From contig PDHQ01000116.1 of assembly GCA_003339415.1 (NCBI GenBank), forward strand, positions 1-64,000: a stretch of 64,000 nt of DNA, in the 5' to 3' direction. The translations under genes and the position numbers were made by a program. Source of the stretch: Ophiocordyceps camponoti-saundersi (nom. inval.). Lineage: Eukaryota > Ascomycota > Sordariomycetes > Hypocreales > Ophiocordycipitaceae. Positions 12,106 to 25,470 of the stretch are shown one piece after another. The notes under the pieces are model-generated. The model ran no database searches and was not told the origin of the DNA. It was given only the letters and a program-made list of their open reading frames with translations. Numbering within the stretch: position 1 is the first letter of the stretch; each line of letters begins with the position of its first letter.

Positions 12106-15100
12106 TCTATATTATACTAATTTATAAATCTCTAGCTATTAAGGTAGTAAATTAAACTTAAAATATTTTTACTAATAAGATTTTAGAAGCGTAAATCTTT
12201 AGCTTAGAAAAAAGCTTTATTATATTTATTATATTACCTTAGCTATATATTTTTTTTTACCCCTAAACTACTTAAGGTAATTAAAAAAAAATTATAGCTA
12301 AGAAAGAAAAAGCTTATATTTTTAATATTTATAAAAAAGTAAAAAAACCTTACCTCTTAAAAGGCAAATTCCCTCCTTTATAATATAAAGAAATAAGGCT
12401 AGTTAGAAAGTATTTACTATATTAGGATAATCCCTAAAAAACTAAGTTACTTATTATAATTAATTATTTCTTAACTAATCTAAACGCGGTTATAAACTAT
12501 AATTAATTATTTAAATAAGTAAATTAATTAAAATATATATTAAATAGTATCCCTTATTTACCTGAAATTCCTTTAAAAAACTAGCTACTTTTTATTTAAG
12601 AATATTTTTAAATTATAAGTAATATTAAAAATAAAAGTAAATAACTTATCTTATAAAAGGAAGATAGTAAAAATATTAAGCTTTTTTTTTAAGATAAAAG
12701 TAAGGAAAAAGCTAAGTTTTTTTTACTAGATAAAAGTAAGAGAACCTTTACGCTAAAGGAAATAGTATTTTCCGGATCCTCCTATATTATTATTTAATTT
12801 AAAAAAACCTAAATTACCTTTTTTAAAAAAGGAAAAAATAGCACGAATAATTAATAAAATTCTCTATTCCTATTATATCTATCCTTAAGATTTAGATTTA
12901 AAGTTAAATAATAATCTATAATTATATAACTAATTAAATTCGTAAAAATTATTTAAATAATAAGTTTAGCTATAAGCTAAAAATATTAGATAGTTTAAAT
13001 TAGCTAATATATTTAATATTACCTTTAATTAAATTAAGGAAACTAATTAAATTATCGTTTATTAAAATATTAACTAATTTATAAATACTTTAAAATAAGT
13101 TATAGCTTAAAGTAAGGATTATATAAATAAACTTATATAACTTATTCCCTTTTTTTAAAAAGTTATATTATAGAATAATATTCTAAAGATCTAAATTTAT
13201 AAATTAAACTAAAATTTACTTTTCCCGGTCTTAGAATTTAAAAATAAGTAAAAGCCTTATAAAAAAAGTTTACTATCTAACCTAATATTATTACTTTTAT
13301 TATATAAAAATAAAGCTTTATATCTTAAGATATACTTACTAAAAAGGACTTCCGATTATAAATATTAAAAATAAAAAGAATAGCTTAGGTAGCTTTTTAT
13401 CCTAAATAATCTATATTAATAATTATCTTTTCCTAACTTAATATCCTTCTTTAAGAAACTTTCCGATAGCTAACTAGTAAAGATATCTTAGATAACTAAA
13501 TATATAAATATAAATAACTTATTCTAAACCTCTTAACTAAGCTAACTAAAAGAACTTAGAGTATTCTTTAAAATAACGTTACTTAGTATATAGCTTTAAG
13601 TAAGTTACCTTAATAAGAATATAAGGTAAATAGTTCTAAGGAGAAATCCCCGCGAAATCTAAACTACTAACTAGAATATAAACTAAATAACTTTTTTAGA
13701 AAACTAATAGATAATACTTAGAAACCTTTTAATAAAAACGTTAAGTTTAAAATAAAAATAAAATAGCCTTTCCTTAAGAAAAACGGAGAAAGCTTAAAAA
13801 GTAATCCTATTCTTATTAACTTTGCTTATAAACTTATAAATTAAAACCTTAATATAAACGGAGTTTTTACTATCTTTTCGGAAATATATAATATTATCCT
13901 TAATATCTTAAAATAGCCCTTAGAAAGCGAAGATAACTTCTTCGAAATATCTAAGAATAAATAACTAGCTAATAACTTATATTATTTTATTTTAAATCTT
14001 AAAAAATATAAAATAGAACTTTTCGATATTATTAAAAACCTCCTTCTTAAAAACCTTCCTATTATCGAAGCTACTTTATAAATAACTAATTTCCCTTTAA
14101 AATAAGTTTTTTATTTCTCTTATATAAAAATTTTAATATTTAGTAAAAACGGACTTTCTAACGCTATAGAAATATATATCGATATTAAAGTAAATAAATC
14201 CCTTATTAGGAAAAACTTACTTAATAAGTTTAATAATATTAATTATAATCTAATAATAATTTAAAGCTTAAATAATATTAAATTAGCTTTAACTTATAGT
14301 TAAGCTATTTTTACTTTATATATTATTAATAAAATTAATAATAAGTTTTACTTTAGTAAGTTTAAAGCTAGCGCTTAAGTTATTAAGTATTTTCTTATTA
14401 AAGTTTTATTAGGATAAGGATTCTTAATCTCTTATAAAATTAATATTCTTAACTTTTAATAAGAGCTTTAGATTTAACTTTACGGAGGAATATATATTAA
14501 ATACTATTCTACTTATAAAGGACTAGCTATTTATAAATATATAATAGCTATTTTAGTAATAATAATCCTTTTTTTTTAATAAGTATAATTCTAATATTAA
14601 TTAAAGATTTTTCTAAGAATTATAACTTTTTTTTCTTTCCTAATTTTTATTTTCTCTTTAGTTTAATTATTTATAATTATTTTTATTTAATTATTTTTAA
14701 CTTAAGTAATAAGCTAATTTCCTTTAAACGAAAAGAAAAGGTTAATATAATACTAAATCTTAACGATTAATTCTCTTTTACTATCCTTTAATAAATTATA
14801 AAAAAGGACTCTTTAGATAACCCTAATAAGCGTTTAATACTAAACTTTTTTTTAAACTAGATAATATTATCTAATAAAACTAATACTAACTTACTTTTTA
14901 TTAATATCTTAAATTTAAGCTAACTATACTAATTAGGTATCTTTAAAATACTTAATATTTTAGAAATTAAGGGAGAGTATAGTATTAGAATTTATACTCT
15001 AAATTCTTAGTTATCTAAAAAAGTAAAATAGCTATATAATTCCCTTCCGAAACTATAAGAATATATTAAACTAATTAATCTACCCTTAGAATATTATCTA

Positions 15101-15583
15101 AAAATCCCCCTTATCGATAATTAATATAAGAAAAAACTTAGTTTATATCTTTACTAACTAAGTAAACCGAATTAGGATTTCCTTAATAAAAAATATAATA
15201 ATATATATTTATAAGGTAAAATAAAATAAGCGCTTAAAGCTTTACTTTTCACTAGCTTATATTTTATTATTTAAAGAAAAGGTAAACCTCGTATTATAAA
15301 TAACTTATAAGCTTTAAATAATATAGCTATTCCTAATATATATCTAATACCTCTCCCTTAAGATATAATTTATAAGTTAGTAAGTAAAAAGGTTATTTTT
15401 ACTATTAATACTCGAAGCTTTTATTATTAGTTTCTTATCTATTTAGATTCCTAAAAGCGGTTTACGATTATTTCTTATTATAGATTAGAGAGGGCTATAA
15501 TCGCTTTTATAAGGTATAAAAATTCTCTTACCTATATATAAAGATTCGTTAATTATATTCTCGAACTATATAAAATATACGCT
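11503..15583 (+). mobile_element. Gypsy family D, truncated copy 1 (5' LTR to reverse transcriptase)
   Basis: This copy is collinear with the complete Gypsy at 35145-45339: the LTR, the leader, a gag-like region with short acidic direct repeats (about 12,650-12,760), and pol up to the reverse-transcriptase core. Similarity stops abruptly at about 15,583, just before the YxDD box, so the 3' half and second LTR are missing. It is more AT-rich than copy 2, consistent with greater age. Confidence 0.78.
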
Positions 15584-16818
15584 ACTAGATATATAGCTAA
15601 GTTAGTTTTATAAAATTATCCTAACTTATAAATCTAGCTATAATTACTAGGACCTCTTTGAATTTAGGAATAAAGTTATTAAATATTTATCTATTATAGT
15701 AAACTAAGGTTTAGAGCCTATCTTAAGCCCTCTTTTATTCCTAAATATTACTAAAAGTTCGATAAAAGTAGTTAAAGAAGTCCTTTAGGTGCTTTTTTCT
15801 ACTAAAGCTATTAGATTACTAAAAGGCTAATATTTTCTATATTTTATCTTCGGGAAAATAGTTTAGGATTTATATTAAAATATAATTTATATTTCTAGCT
15901 TTACCTTAAAGCTTATTAATATTATATTAGTAAATTAGCTAATTTATAAAAAAGTAAAAAGAATCTAATAATTTATTTTACTTAAGGTAAGGTTTTTTTT
16001 ACCTTATAAGGGCTATATTAATCTAAGCTTAGTTAAGTATAGCTTTAGCGAAGGTTAGTTTAATAAAGTCTATTTATAATATTTCCCTAAAAGCGTCTAT
16101 ATATATAGCTATAAGTTTTTAGGTATATTTTGCTTTTTTTATTATAAGGAAAGCTATAGCTTATTACTAAATAATAAACTACGCTTTTTATAATATAGCT
16201 TTTTACTCCGCTTCCTTACTTATAAGAAAAATATTAGCTTATTTTTTAAAATACTATTCTATATATTTTAATATTTATTAATAATATTCCTCCTTATCTT
16301 TTATTATATATTATATTACTTATATCTATTATTCTAATAACTAAACTTATAGCTCTTATTATAAAAGTTATTAATATCCGCTAAAGCTAGCTTAAGATTA
16401 CTAAAGCCTTTTTATTTAATCTTATAAGTTAGCTATTCTAATCTAATTTAATTTAATTAATTTAATTAATCTATTAATATTAATAATAAAGGTAGAAATT
16501 TATAAGAAAAAGATATATAATTTTATTAAGAGATTAGTTAAAGAGATACTTACTTACTAAGCTATATATAATAATAATTATATATAGCGAGCTTCTAAGG
16601 AAGCCGCACTCTAGCGTGCTAAATAGCTATATATACTGCTCTTTCCTTTAAAGCTTATTTGCCTCCCCGTTTAATAGTTTTTCCTATTCCGTTCTATTTA
16701 ATCTTTCCACTATAAGCCTCTAAGCTAGATAACGGCAGCCTTATTATTTAATCGCGAGGCTAATTTATAAGTTTAACGTTTAAGTTAATAACCTAAGTAT
16801 AATATAAGGGCTAGACCT
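15584..16818. other. Unassigned RIP-mutated sequence
   Basis: It lies between the truncated Gypsy and the old X-family copy and matches nothing else in the window that I can see. It contains a nearly palindromic stretch around 16,560-16,590 (CTATATATAATAATAATTATATATAG). At 16,590-16,740 several CpA/TpG sites survive, mostly as GCA or TGC. No gene is supported. Confidence 0.5.
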
Positions 16819-19800
16819 TAATAAAAATATTAATATTATTTATAAATCTAATAATAAATATACTAGTTATTTATTCTAAGCGCTTATAAAAAAATAAGAT
16901 ATATAAAATAAATAATATTAAAGAGAATAGAGAGCTTTAAGGAATTTTAATAAAGATAGGGAAAAGGTTTAATAGTTTACTATTAATTTTTAAGCGGGAA
17001 ATATAGTTAGAGAGGTAAGAGTAAAGGAAAGCTATAATTTATTTAAAAAAGCTAAAAAAGTTAAGGAGTTTTATTAGCTTAAAATATAAAATATAATTAA
17101 AAGTATTTATTATATTTAATATTAAGAAAAAAGCAGAGTTTTAAAAACTTTAAATAATATAAGTAAATTTTATTAAAAGAAATAAAGCGTTATTAATAAA
17201 TTAATTAAGCTAATTACTTATTTAACTTTATAATAAGATTTTCGTAAATTTTATAATATAAGATATTTTTTTTATAATTATAGTTTTAAAGATTTTATTT
17301 ATAATATTAAAAAGGGAGATAAGATAATAGCTACTTAGAGTTTAATAAACTTTTAAGCTTTTTCCCGCTTTTTAAAAAACTATAATATTAAATATCTAAT
17401 ATTAAGTAAAGAAATATTTATAAATAATATATCCCTAAAAAGGCTTAATTAGGATTATTATAAGGAGTTATTTATAACTTTTTAAAAAGCTAATAAGGAT
17501 ATTATTAAGCTTAGCAGATTTTTATAATATAATATTAAAAATAGTAAAACGGATTTTATTTTTTATAATTTAAAAAGAAATATTTATTAAAGGGAAAAAA
17601 TTAAATATAGGAAAATATAAGGTATTTTCTAAAAAATAAGGGAAAAACTTATAAGCTAAAAATACTAATTTTTTTAAAAAAAATAATTAAAAAGTAAAGG
17701 TTATATTTTATTAAAAAAATAAAATATATATAAGCTTTAAAAAAGCTTAGCTATAAAATCTTACTTATTAAGCTATAAATTATATAATATTAAAATCGCT
17801 ACTTATAAAAGCGAAAAATTATTTTTAATTATTTTTTTTATTTTCCTAATAAATAGTTTTTATTATATTATAGTATTTTAATATATTTATTAATAATTAA
17901 AGTTTAATTATATTTATTAATATTACTTAATATATTTTATATTTAAAATTATAAATATAATTTTTTAAATTTATTATAAATATAAATAAAAATTATATTA
18001 TTAAGGTAATTTTAAAATTATTAAGCTAATAAAAATATTTAATTATTTATATAGCTATATTATTAACTTTTAAATATTTATTATAAACTTTATTTAAATA
18101 GCGGAAAGTAAAAAAAGGTTTTTTACTTTTATTTATAAAATATTAAAATTAAAATATTTTTAGTATAATATTAATATAAAATTTAAAAAGAAAAAAATAA
18201 TAAAAAATATAAATTAAGAAATATAATTAAAGCTATAAAAATTAAAATCTAAGCTAAAATATATAAAAAAATAATTAAATATATTTTAAATTAAGTTAAT
18301 AATATTAATCCTTTACTTATATATTTTTAAAGTAATTTTATAAAAAAGGGTAAGGAGTTTAAAGCGGAGTTAATAAAAAGTAAAAAGAAGCTTTACGGAG
18401 TAAAAGGAGGTATATTTATAAAAGTTTTAAAAAAAGTAATAAGTATTAAAATCGTTAAAAATAACTAATAAAGTAAAAGCGGAGGTAAAATATAAAAAAG
18501 GAGAAAAAGGTAATAAGTATAAGAGAAGCTTAATATATATTTTAAATAATAAAAAGTAAATAGTAAATATTTAAAATTTATTATAAAAAGAAACTTTAAT
18601 AAAGTTAGGCCTTATTATAAGGTTTTAATTACTAACTTTATATTATTTATATATAAAAAAAAGCTTTATTTTTATTTTAAATAAGGCGGTAAAAAGCAAG
18701 TTTAAGAAATAAAAAGTAATTATATATATTAGGTTAAAATTCTTATATAATAATAATATTATAATTTTCTTTATTAAATAAAATAAGCTAAATAAGGTAA
18801 TTAATTTTTTATATATTTTATAATAAAGTTATAATTTTTATAAAAATTAAATATTAAGAATAATTATTTATAATTATTTTAATTATATAAAGTTTATTAA
18901 TATAAAGTTTATTTAAGATTATAATAAAGCTAATTATAAGTTATAAAGTTTATTATATAGCTTATAGCTTTTATATATATTACTAAGCTAAGAGCTTTTT
19001 AAGGAGACTTAAGTAAGTAATATATTATAAAAAAATCGCTAAAGCGTATTTTTAGGGGATTTATAATATGCTCGCTTTTTTAAAAAAATTATAATAAAGC
19101 TTTTACTATCTTTATAAAATTACCGCTAAGTAAAAGCTAGAAGTTAAGCGGATTATAATAATTAAAAAAAGTAAAGTTTATTAGAAAAGTTAAACTTAAT
19201 ATAGCTTTATTATTTCTAAAACTTTAGGTAATCTTTTAACTATATAAAGTATATATTTTTATATAAAATATAATAATAAGGTTTTTCTCTCTTTTATATA
19301 AAATAGTTTTCTTTTTCGCTATTATATAAAGTAACTATATAATATTTATATTAAAAAAGCTTTTAATAATACTTAATAATATATTTAAATTAGAAATATT
19401 TATAATATTATTTAAAGCGTGTAGAGTTTTTATAAAATTAATAATAAATTATCTTTATATTTATAATTACTTTATTTAAAAAAAGCTTATTTATATTTTT
19501 TATACTACTTAAACTTATAATAAAATAAGTTTATAAGGCTTTTTTACTAATAATATATTAAAGTTAAAATATTTTCGCTTAAACTATATTAATTTTATTT
19601 ACCTTTTTAATAATATTAAAAAGTATATTATAATTATAATTAGCTGTTAAAGTTTAAATACTCTTAGTAATAATAATATAAGTTTAGTATATATATTTAG
19701 CTTTCGCTTTAAAAGCTTAAGCTATTTATTTATCCTTAAAAATAAAATCTTTATATTTTAAGTTAAATATAATAATAAAATTACCGCTAAAAAATTAATA

Positions 19801-22291
19801 TATAATATTTATTATAATAATTAACTTTTATATATTCTATAAACACCGCGCTTATAGTAATATAAATATAGACTTTATATTCTTATATTATAAGTAGACT
19901 CCGCTCCCTCTATTACCTTATAATAATAGCTAGCTACGCTTAAAGTAACTTTAAGGGGGAGGGCGATATTATATAAGTTAATTATAACTACGAAAATTTT
20001 TTACCGAAAATATAGCTTTACTTTAAATTATAATAATCTTAAACTTAAAAGTTTATTATATTTATTATTTTATTAAAAGCTAAGGTAAATATTAGTAAGA
20101 TTATTTTAAAAAATATTTTTATTTTTATATAAGTAATTATCGAATAAGTAGCGAAATTTAAAAAGGTTTAAGGAGATACCCCCTTTACTTTAACTTTATT
20201 AGTTAATAATATTTTTTTAGCTATTATAGCTATAATTTCCTTTTTAGTTTATAATTTTAAGGAGAGCGGAATTTCTCTAATATAAGCTATAATTATAGCT
20301 AAAGCGCTAAAGAAAATTATTAAAAAGTGAGTTCCTAAATAATATAAATAATAGCTTATAATTTATTTTAATTTTATAGCTATTTTACTCTAAGTTTAAA
20401 GCCTTAAGGCGATTATAATAAATATTAACCGCGGACTTTATAAATAAAGCTAAGCTTTTATAATAAAAAAATTACCTAGCGGTAATATTATAATAATATT
20501 TTAAAATATTATTTATAAGCTTTAGTTTAATTTAAAATAGCTTTATATTCTTTTTAAAGAAAAGGTATATTTAACTAATAAAAGTTATACTCTTATTATA
20601 AAAAAGGTATTAATATAAGCCTTATAGTAAAGTAGTAAGAAAGCTTTTTATAAAAAGATTAAGTTATTAAATAAGGTCTTAGTAATATAATTATATATAA
20701 AAAAATATTATTCTAAGATTTAATAAAGCTTTTTAATAATTATTATTAATAGCATAGCGGATATAAACTAAATTTATAATAAAAATATAATAATATAAGC
20801 GGAGATTTTTAACGCTAAATTATATACGCTAAAAATCTAACTTTAATAATATTTTAAATATTATTAATTTAAATATATTACTAAATATTATATAATTAAG
20901 CTATAATATAATAAATATTTTATTACTTTATATATAAAAAGTAAAGTTACTTATTTTATAGCTTATAGGAAAAGATTATATTATTACTTTTTTTATTAAA
21001 AGTTTTACCTTAAGTAAAGTTAATTTTACTTTAAAATAAAAATAATATAAGATTAGGCGAAAAATATATATATTACTTAACTTTAGAGGTTTATAAATTA
21101 AAACTTTATATATATTACCTTTTCTTTTTCTTTTTTAGTACTAATTAGAAACTAATAATAGCTAAGGTAAAAACGCTAAAAAGCGAATATAATAATACCT
21201 TTTTCTTTAACTTTAATATTATACTTATTTATAGCTTTATTATAATAATTTAGCTATTTTTTAAGATTAGCTATTATAAGGTTTATTATAAGATAATAAA
21301 ACTTTTATATATTCTTAAGCTATATTAATAAGGCTTTAATAAATTAGATTATTAAGGCTATTTTAATTAAACGCGAGGATTTAATTTATAGTAATAATAA
21401 TAGCTAAAAAGATAAGTAAGCTATATAGATTCTATACTAAACTTAGTTTATATATATTTTTATTATTATAAAATCCGCTTTAAGGGAAATATAAGCTTTT
21501 AAATTACTAATTAATACTTAACTTATTAAATATATAGAGTGCTAGGTATAGGTAAGGTCTAACTTAAAGCTAAGGTAATACTTAAGAGGAGGGTTTTACT
21601 TTAAGTTCTCTAGTTTTTCCCCTTTTTAAAATATATATAAGATAGTTCTAAGCTATATAAGGTATACTAGCGTATAATTTATTATTATAATAATTATTAT
21701 AAAATAACTTATAACTTTATTAACTTTTTAGATAATTTTTTAAAAAATAAGCGCTAGAACTTTATTAATTATTAGTTTATATTTTATTAAAATAAATACT
21801 TTTCTCTTTATTTTTACTAGAACTAAGCATATAAGGGGCGCTATAAGCGGGGTAAAATTTAAGGCGGAATTCGTAATAATATTAGCTTTAGTTAAAGCTT
21901 TAAAAGCAGAATCTAATTTTTTACTTATAGCTTTATAAAATATAATTTTAATTAACTATTAAATAGTATAGGAGATAATAATAAGTAAGCTAAAAAAATT
22001 CTTAAAAGCTTATTAGTGTTATTAAAGCTTAATAAACGCTATATAAAGGATATTTTCTATAAGGCGAAAATCTTACGCGGAGATTACCTTAATAAGTTTT
22101 TTATATATAAATTTTAAAATAAGATTTATTAAAATTTAAAAAATATTAATAAATAAGTTATTAAAGTTAATAGCGGCGTTATATTAACTTTTACTTATAT
22201 ATAAATATTATTAAAATTAATTAAGCCCCTAAGTTTTACTATTAAGTATTATTAATATTAATAGCGGATTAGGAGGCGGATTACCTTATAA
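16819..22291. mobile_element. Old X-family copy (C1), first part, interrupted by A2
   Basis: This segment matches 26,892 to about 30,490 of the full X element once A2 is removed. It lacks the part of X that lies at 23,380-26,890. Its right side is broken by an A insertion: the 16-bp site GCGGATTACCTTATAA (22276-22291) reappears at 45383-45398, and the remainder of this copy continues at 45,399. It is clearly more AT-rich than X, so it has probably passed through more rounds of RIP. Confidence 0.75.
19818..21686 (+). mobile_element. Family A copy 2, nested in the old X-family copy
   Basis: Full-length A element, heavily decayed, with the usual 5' start (about 19,823) and an (ATT)n-type tail. 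It has 16-bp target duplications at 19802-19817 and 21687-21702. The unoccupied version of this site is visible in X at 29882-29897 (ATAGTAACTATTATAA), which fixes both insertion ends and the duplication length. Confidence 0.88.
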
Positions 22292-23379
22292 TAATAAATT
22301 ATACGCTAGTATACCTTATATAGCTTAAAACTATTTTATATATATTCTAAAAGGGGGAAAAACTAAAAAACTTAAAATAAAACCCTCCCCTTAAATATTA
22401 CCTTAGCTTTAAGTTAAACCCCGCTTATACTTAATATTTTATATATTTAATAAGTTAAATATTAATTAATAATTTAAAAGCTTATATTTCTCTTAAAATA
22501 AACTTTATAATAATAAAAATATATATAAACTAAGTTTAATATAAAATTTATATAGCTTATTTATCTTTTTAATTATTATTATTATTATAAACTAAATTTT
22601 TATATTTAATTAAAATAGCTTTAATAATTTAATTTATTAAAGCCTTATTAATATAGCTTAAAATATATAAAAGTTTTCTTATCTTATAATAAACCTTATA
22701 ATAGCTAATTTTAGAAAATAGCTAAATTATTATAAAAAAGCTATAAATAAATATAAAGTTAGAGTTAAAAAAAGGTATTATTATATTTACTTTTTAGCGT
22801 TTCCGCCTTAGCTATTATTAGTTTCTAGTTAGCGTTAAAGGAGAAAAAGGAGGGGTAATATATATAAAGTTTTAGTTTATAAACTTTTAAAGTTAGGTAA
22901 TATATATATCCTTTACTTAATCTTATATTACTTTTATCTTAAGGTAAAGTTAACTTTACTTAAGGTAAAATTTTTAATAAAAAAAATAATAATATAATCT
23001 TTTCTTATAAGCTATAAGGTAAGTAGATTTATTTTTTATATATAAAATAGTAAAATATTTACTATATTATAACTTTATTATATAATATTTAATAATATAT
23101 CTAAATTAATAATATTTAAAATATTATTAAAATTAGACTTTTAGTATATATAATTTAATATTAAAAATCTCCGCTTATATTATTATATTTTTATTATAAA
23201 TTTAGTTTATATTTACTATATTATTAATAATAATTATTAAAAAGCTTTATTAAATTTTAAAATAATATCTTTTTATATATAATTATATTATTAAAACCTT
23301 ATTTAATAATTTAATCTTTTTATAAAAAGCTTTTTTACCGCTTTATTATAAGGCCCGCGCTAATATTTTTTTTATAATA
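22292..23379 (-). mobile_element. Family A host copy, part 1 (3' half)
   Basis: Reverse-orientation A element starting at its tail (left) and running to about the middle. It is interrupted at 23364-23379 by insertion of X. The same A copy resumes at 30613, 34519 and 45340. The 16-bp flanking duplication GCGGATTACYTTATAA is at 22276-22291 and 45383-45398. Confidence 0.82.
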
Positions 23380-23637
23380 TTATTATTATTTATATACTAA
23401 GGGCCTTTATAATATCTAAAGCTTCTATAATATATTAAGTAGGAAAAATCCCCTAAAGTAAGGTAAAACCCCCTAATTATAAAGGAAAAGCTTACTATAT
23501 ACTTATATAAAAATATAGCGGTAGCTAGTAGTAATATAATATAACGAGCTTATTACCCGGGGGGTAGTTTTAGATAATATAAGAAAGTAAGGTAAGGAGG
23601 GGAGGGCGGAGAAAGGAAAGTCCGTAAAATATAGGGC

Positions 23638-23735
23638 GGAAGGAGCGGGGCGGTACGGCGTAGCGGCGTAGCGCGGGGCGGTGCGGGGCGGTGCAGGGCA
23701 GTATAAGGCGAGGTAATACGGGGCGGGGCGAAGGA
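23638..23735. repeat. GC-rich degenerate repeat near the left end of X
   Basis: Imperfect copies of a GCGGGGCGGT-like unit make a G-rich island inside otherwise AT-rich DNA. It lies about 170 bp inside the shared 3' module. A short minus-strand ORF through it (23,570-23,770) is low-complexity Pro/Arg-rich sequence and is not annotated as a gene. Confidence 0.7.
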
Positions 23736-25049
23736 AAGAAAGTCCGAGGGGGGGTAAGGTAAAATAGCAAGGTAGCTACTTTATTATATATTAGTAATTA
23801 AAAAGGGGGGGCTATATTTTTTCTTTTTTTACCTCCTTTTTCCTTTTTTTTTTCTTTTTATTATTTTTAAAAAAAAGTATATTTCTAACCCCTCCCTTAA
23901 CCTTTTTTTTTAACTTTTATAATAAAAGGAAAGTAAAAAAGTTATATAGTTATACTAATAAAGTAATAATAATAAATATATTTAAGATTATTTATAGTAA
24001 GCTTTATAACCTCCTTTATATTATATATATAGCTTAATTAGCTAATTATAAGATTTTATACTAAAAATAATAAGGTAAATAATATTATATAATACTAGCT
24101 ATATATAAAGCTAATAAAATATATAAGCTTATAATTAGCTAATTATTATAATTATATTAAAGCTTAGTATAAATATTAGAAAATAAGTAATATTAAAAGT
24201 TAAGCTAAAATTAAAGCTTAAAATATTAACTAAGTTATAAATATATTTAAAGGAGTTATATATTATTATAATAAAAGCGGCGCGGTATATTAGCGGAGGA
24301 GGATAGCTAAGTAGTTTATTAGTAAATATAGAGCGGGGCGGAGCGGAGTAAAGTAAAATTTCGGATATAGCTAATAATAAGTAATAAGAGAGAATTTAAG
24401 TTAACTTATATAATATATAAAAGTAAAATAAAGCGTTAAAGCTTTAACTTAATATAATAATAATAATATTATAAGTAAGCGCCTTAGTAAAATTAGCTAT
24501 TTTAGTAGCTACCTCTAATATTACTTTTACTATAATAATTATTAATACTTTTTCCTAGAAATTTTATATATTAATATTAGCTTACCTTAGAATATTAAGT
24601 AAATAGATAATTATTAGTATAAGTAGAGCGGGAGGCGGAGAGGGGGGCGGAGTAATAATAATAATAGTAGCGGTAATAAATATAATAATTATATTATAAG
24701 CGGAGTATATAGTAATAGCGGACGCGAAGGAGGAAGCGAAAGCGGTAGCGGAAAATATAGTAGCGGAGGCGCTAGTTTAATTAACGATAATTATAATAAT
24801 AATAATAAAGTTTATAATAAAGGCGGGGGAGGTAATACTTATAATAATAATAATTATTATTATTATTACTACTATTATTTAAAAAGATTATATTATAAGG
24901 TTTTTATAAAAATTTTAATTAAAAATATAAGTAAAAGTATAAAACTTTTAATCTTTTATATATAATATAATATATAATATTAACTAAGTTTAAAATAACC
25001 TTAATTAAGCGGTAATAGATTATATTAAAGTTAATTAATTTAGATATAT

Positions 25050-25470
25050 TTCGGAGAATATTTTTAAGCTTTAGCGTATTTTTAACTTAAATCGCCTAAA
25101 GGCGGAGCGGGAGCTAAAGCTAAAAAAGGAGTTAGAGGCGAAAAATAAAATAGCGGCTTAAATACTAATTATTATTATATCGATATTAGGGAGCAGGTTA
25201 GATTAAGTAATAATTAGAGGTAATAAAAAGGGGGCGGATAGAGTTAAGGGGGCGGGTAAAGCGGAGAAAAAGGTAAGTAAAGCGAAGGTAATAAAAAGTA
25301 TAAAGAAAAAGGGTAAGGGAGTAATAAAGCTAAAGCCTAAGCTAGACCTTATTCGAATATTAAAGCTTTCTCTTATAAAGTCCGCGTTAGCGGCGTTAAA
25401 GCGCGCGGCGAAAAGTAATAATAATAGCTTAGAAAATAAGCTTATAAGCGTTAAAGGTATTATTAGGCAT
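25050..25470 (+). pseudogene. Lys/Glu/Ala-rich reading frame inside X
   Basis: About 135 codons contain only two stops, both TAA, in a region where other frames have many. The reading is strongly charged and helix-like (RLKAERELKLKKELEAKNK, then a Lys-rich run with KSIKKKGKG). It could be a coiled coil plus a basic linker. The product is unknown. It lies antisense to the inferred sense strand of X. Confidence 0.4.

Noticed and set aside
23570..23770. 66-aa minus-strand ORF
   Set aside because: Low-complexity Pro/Arg-rich translation of the G-rich repeat in X, with no homology signal, inside RIP-mutated DNA.
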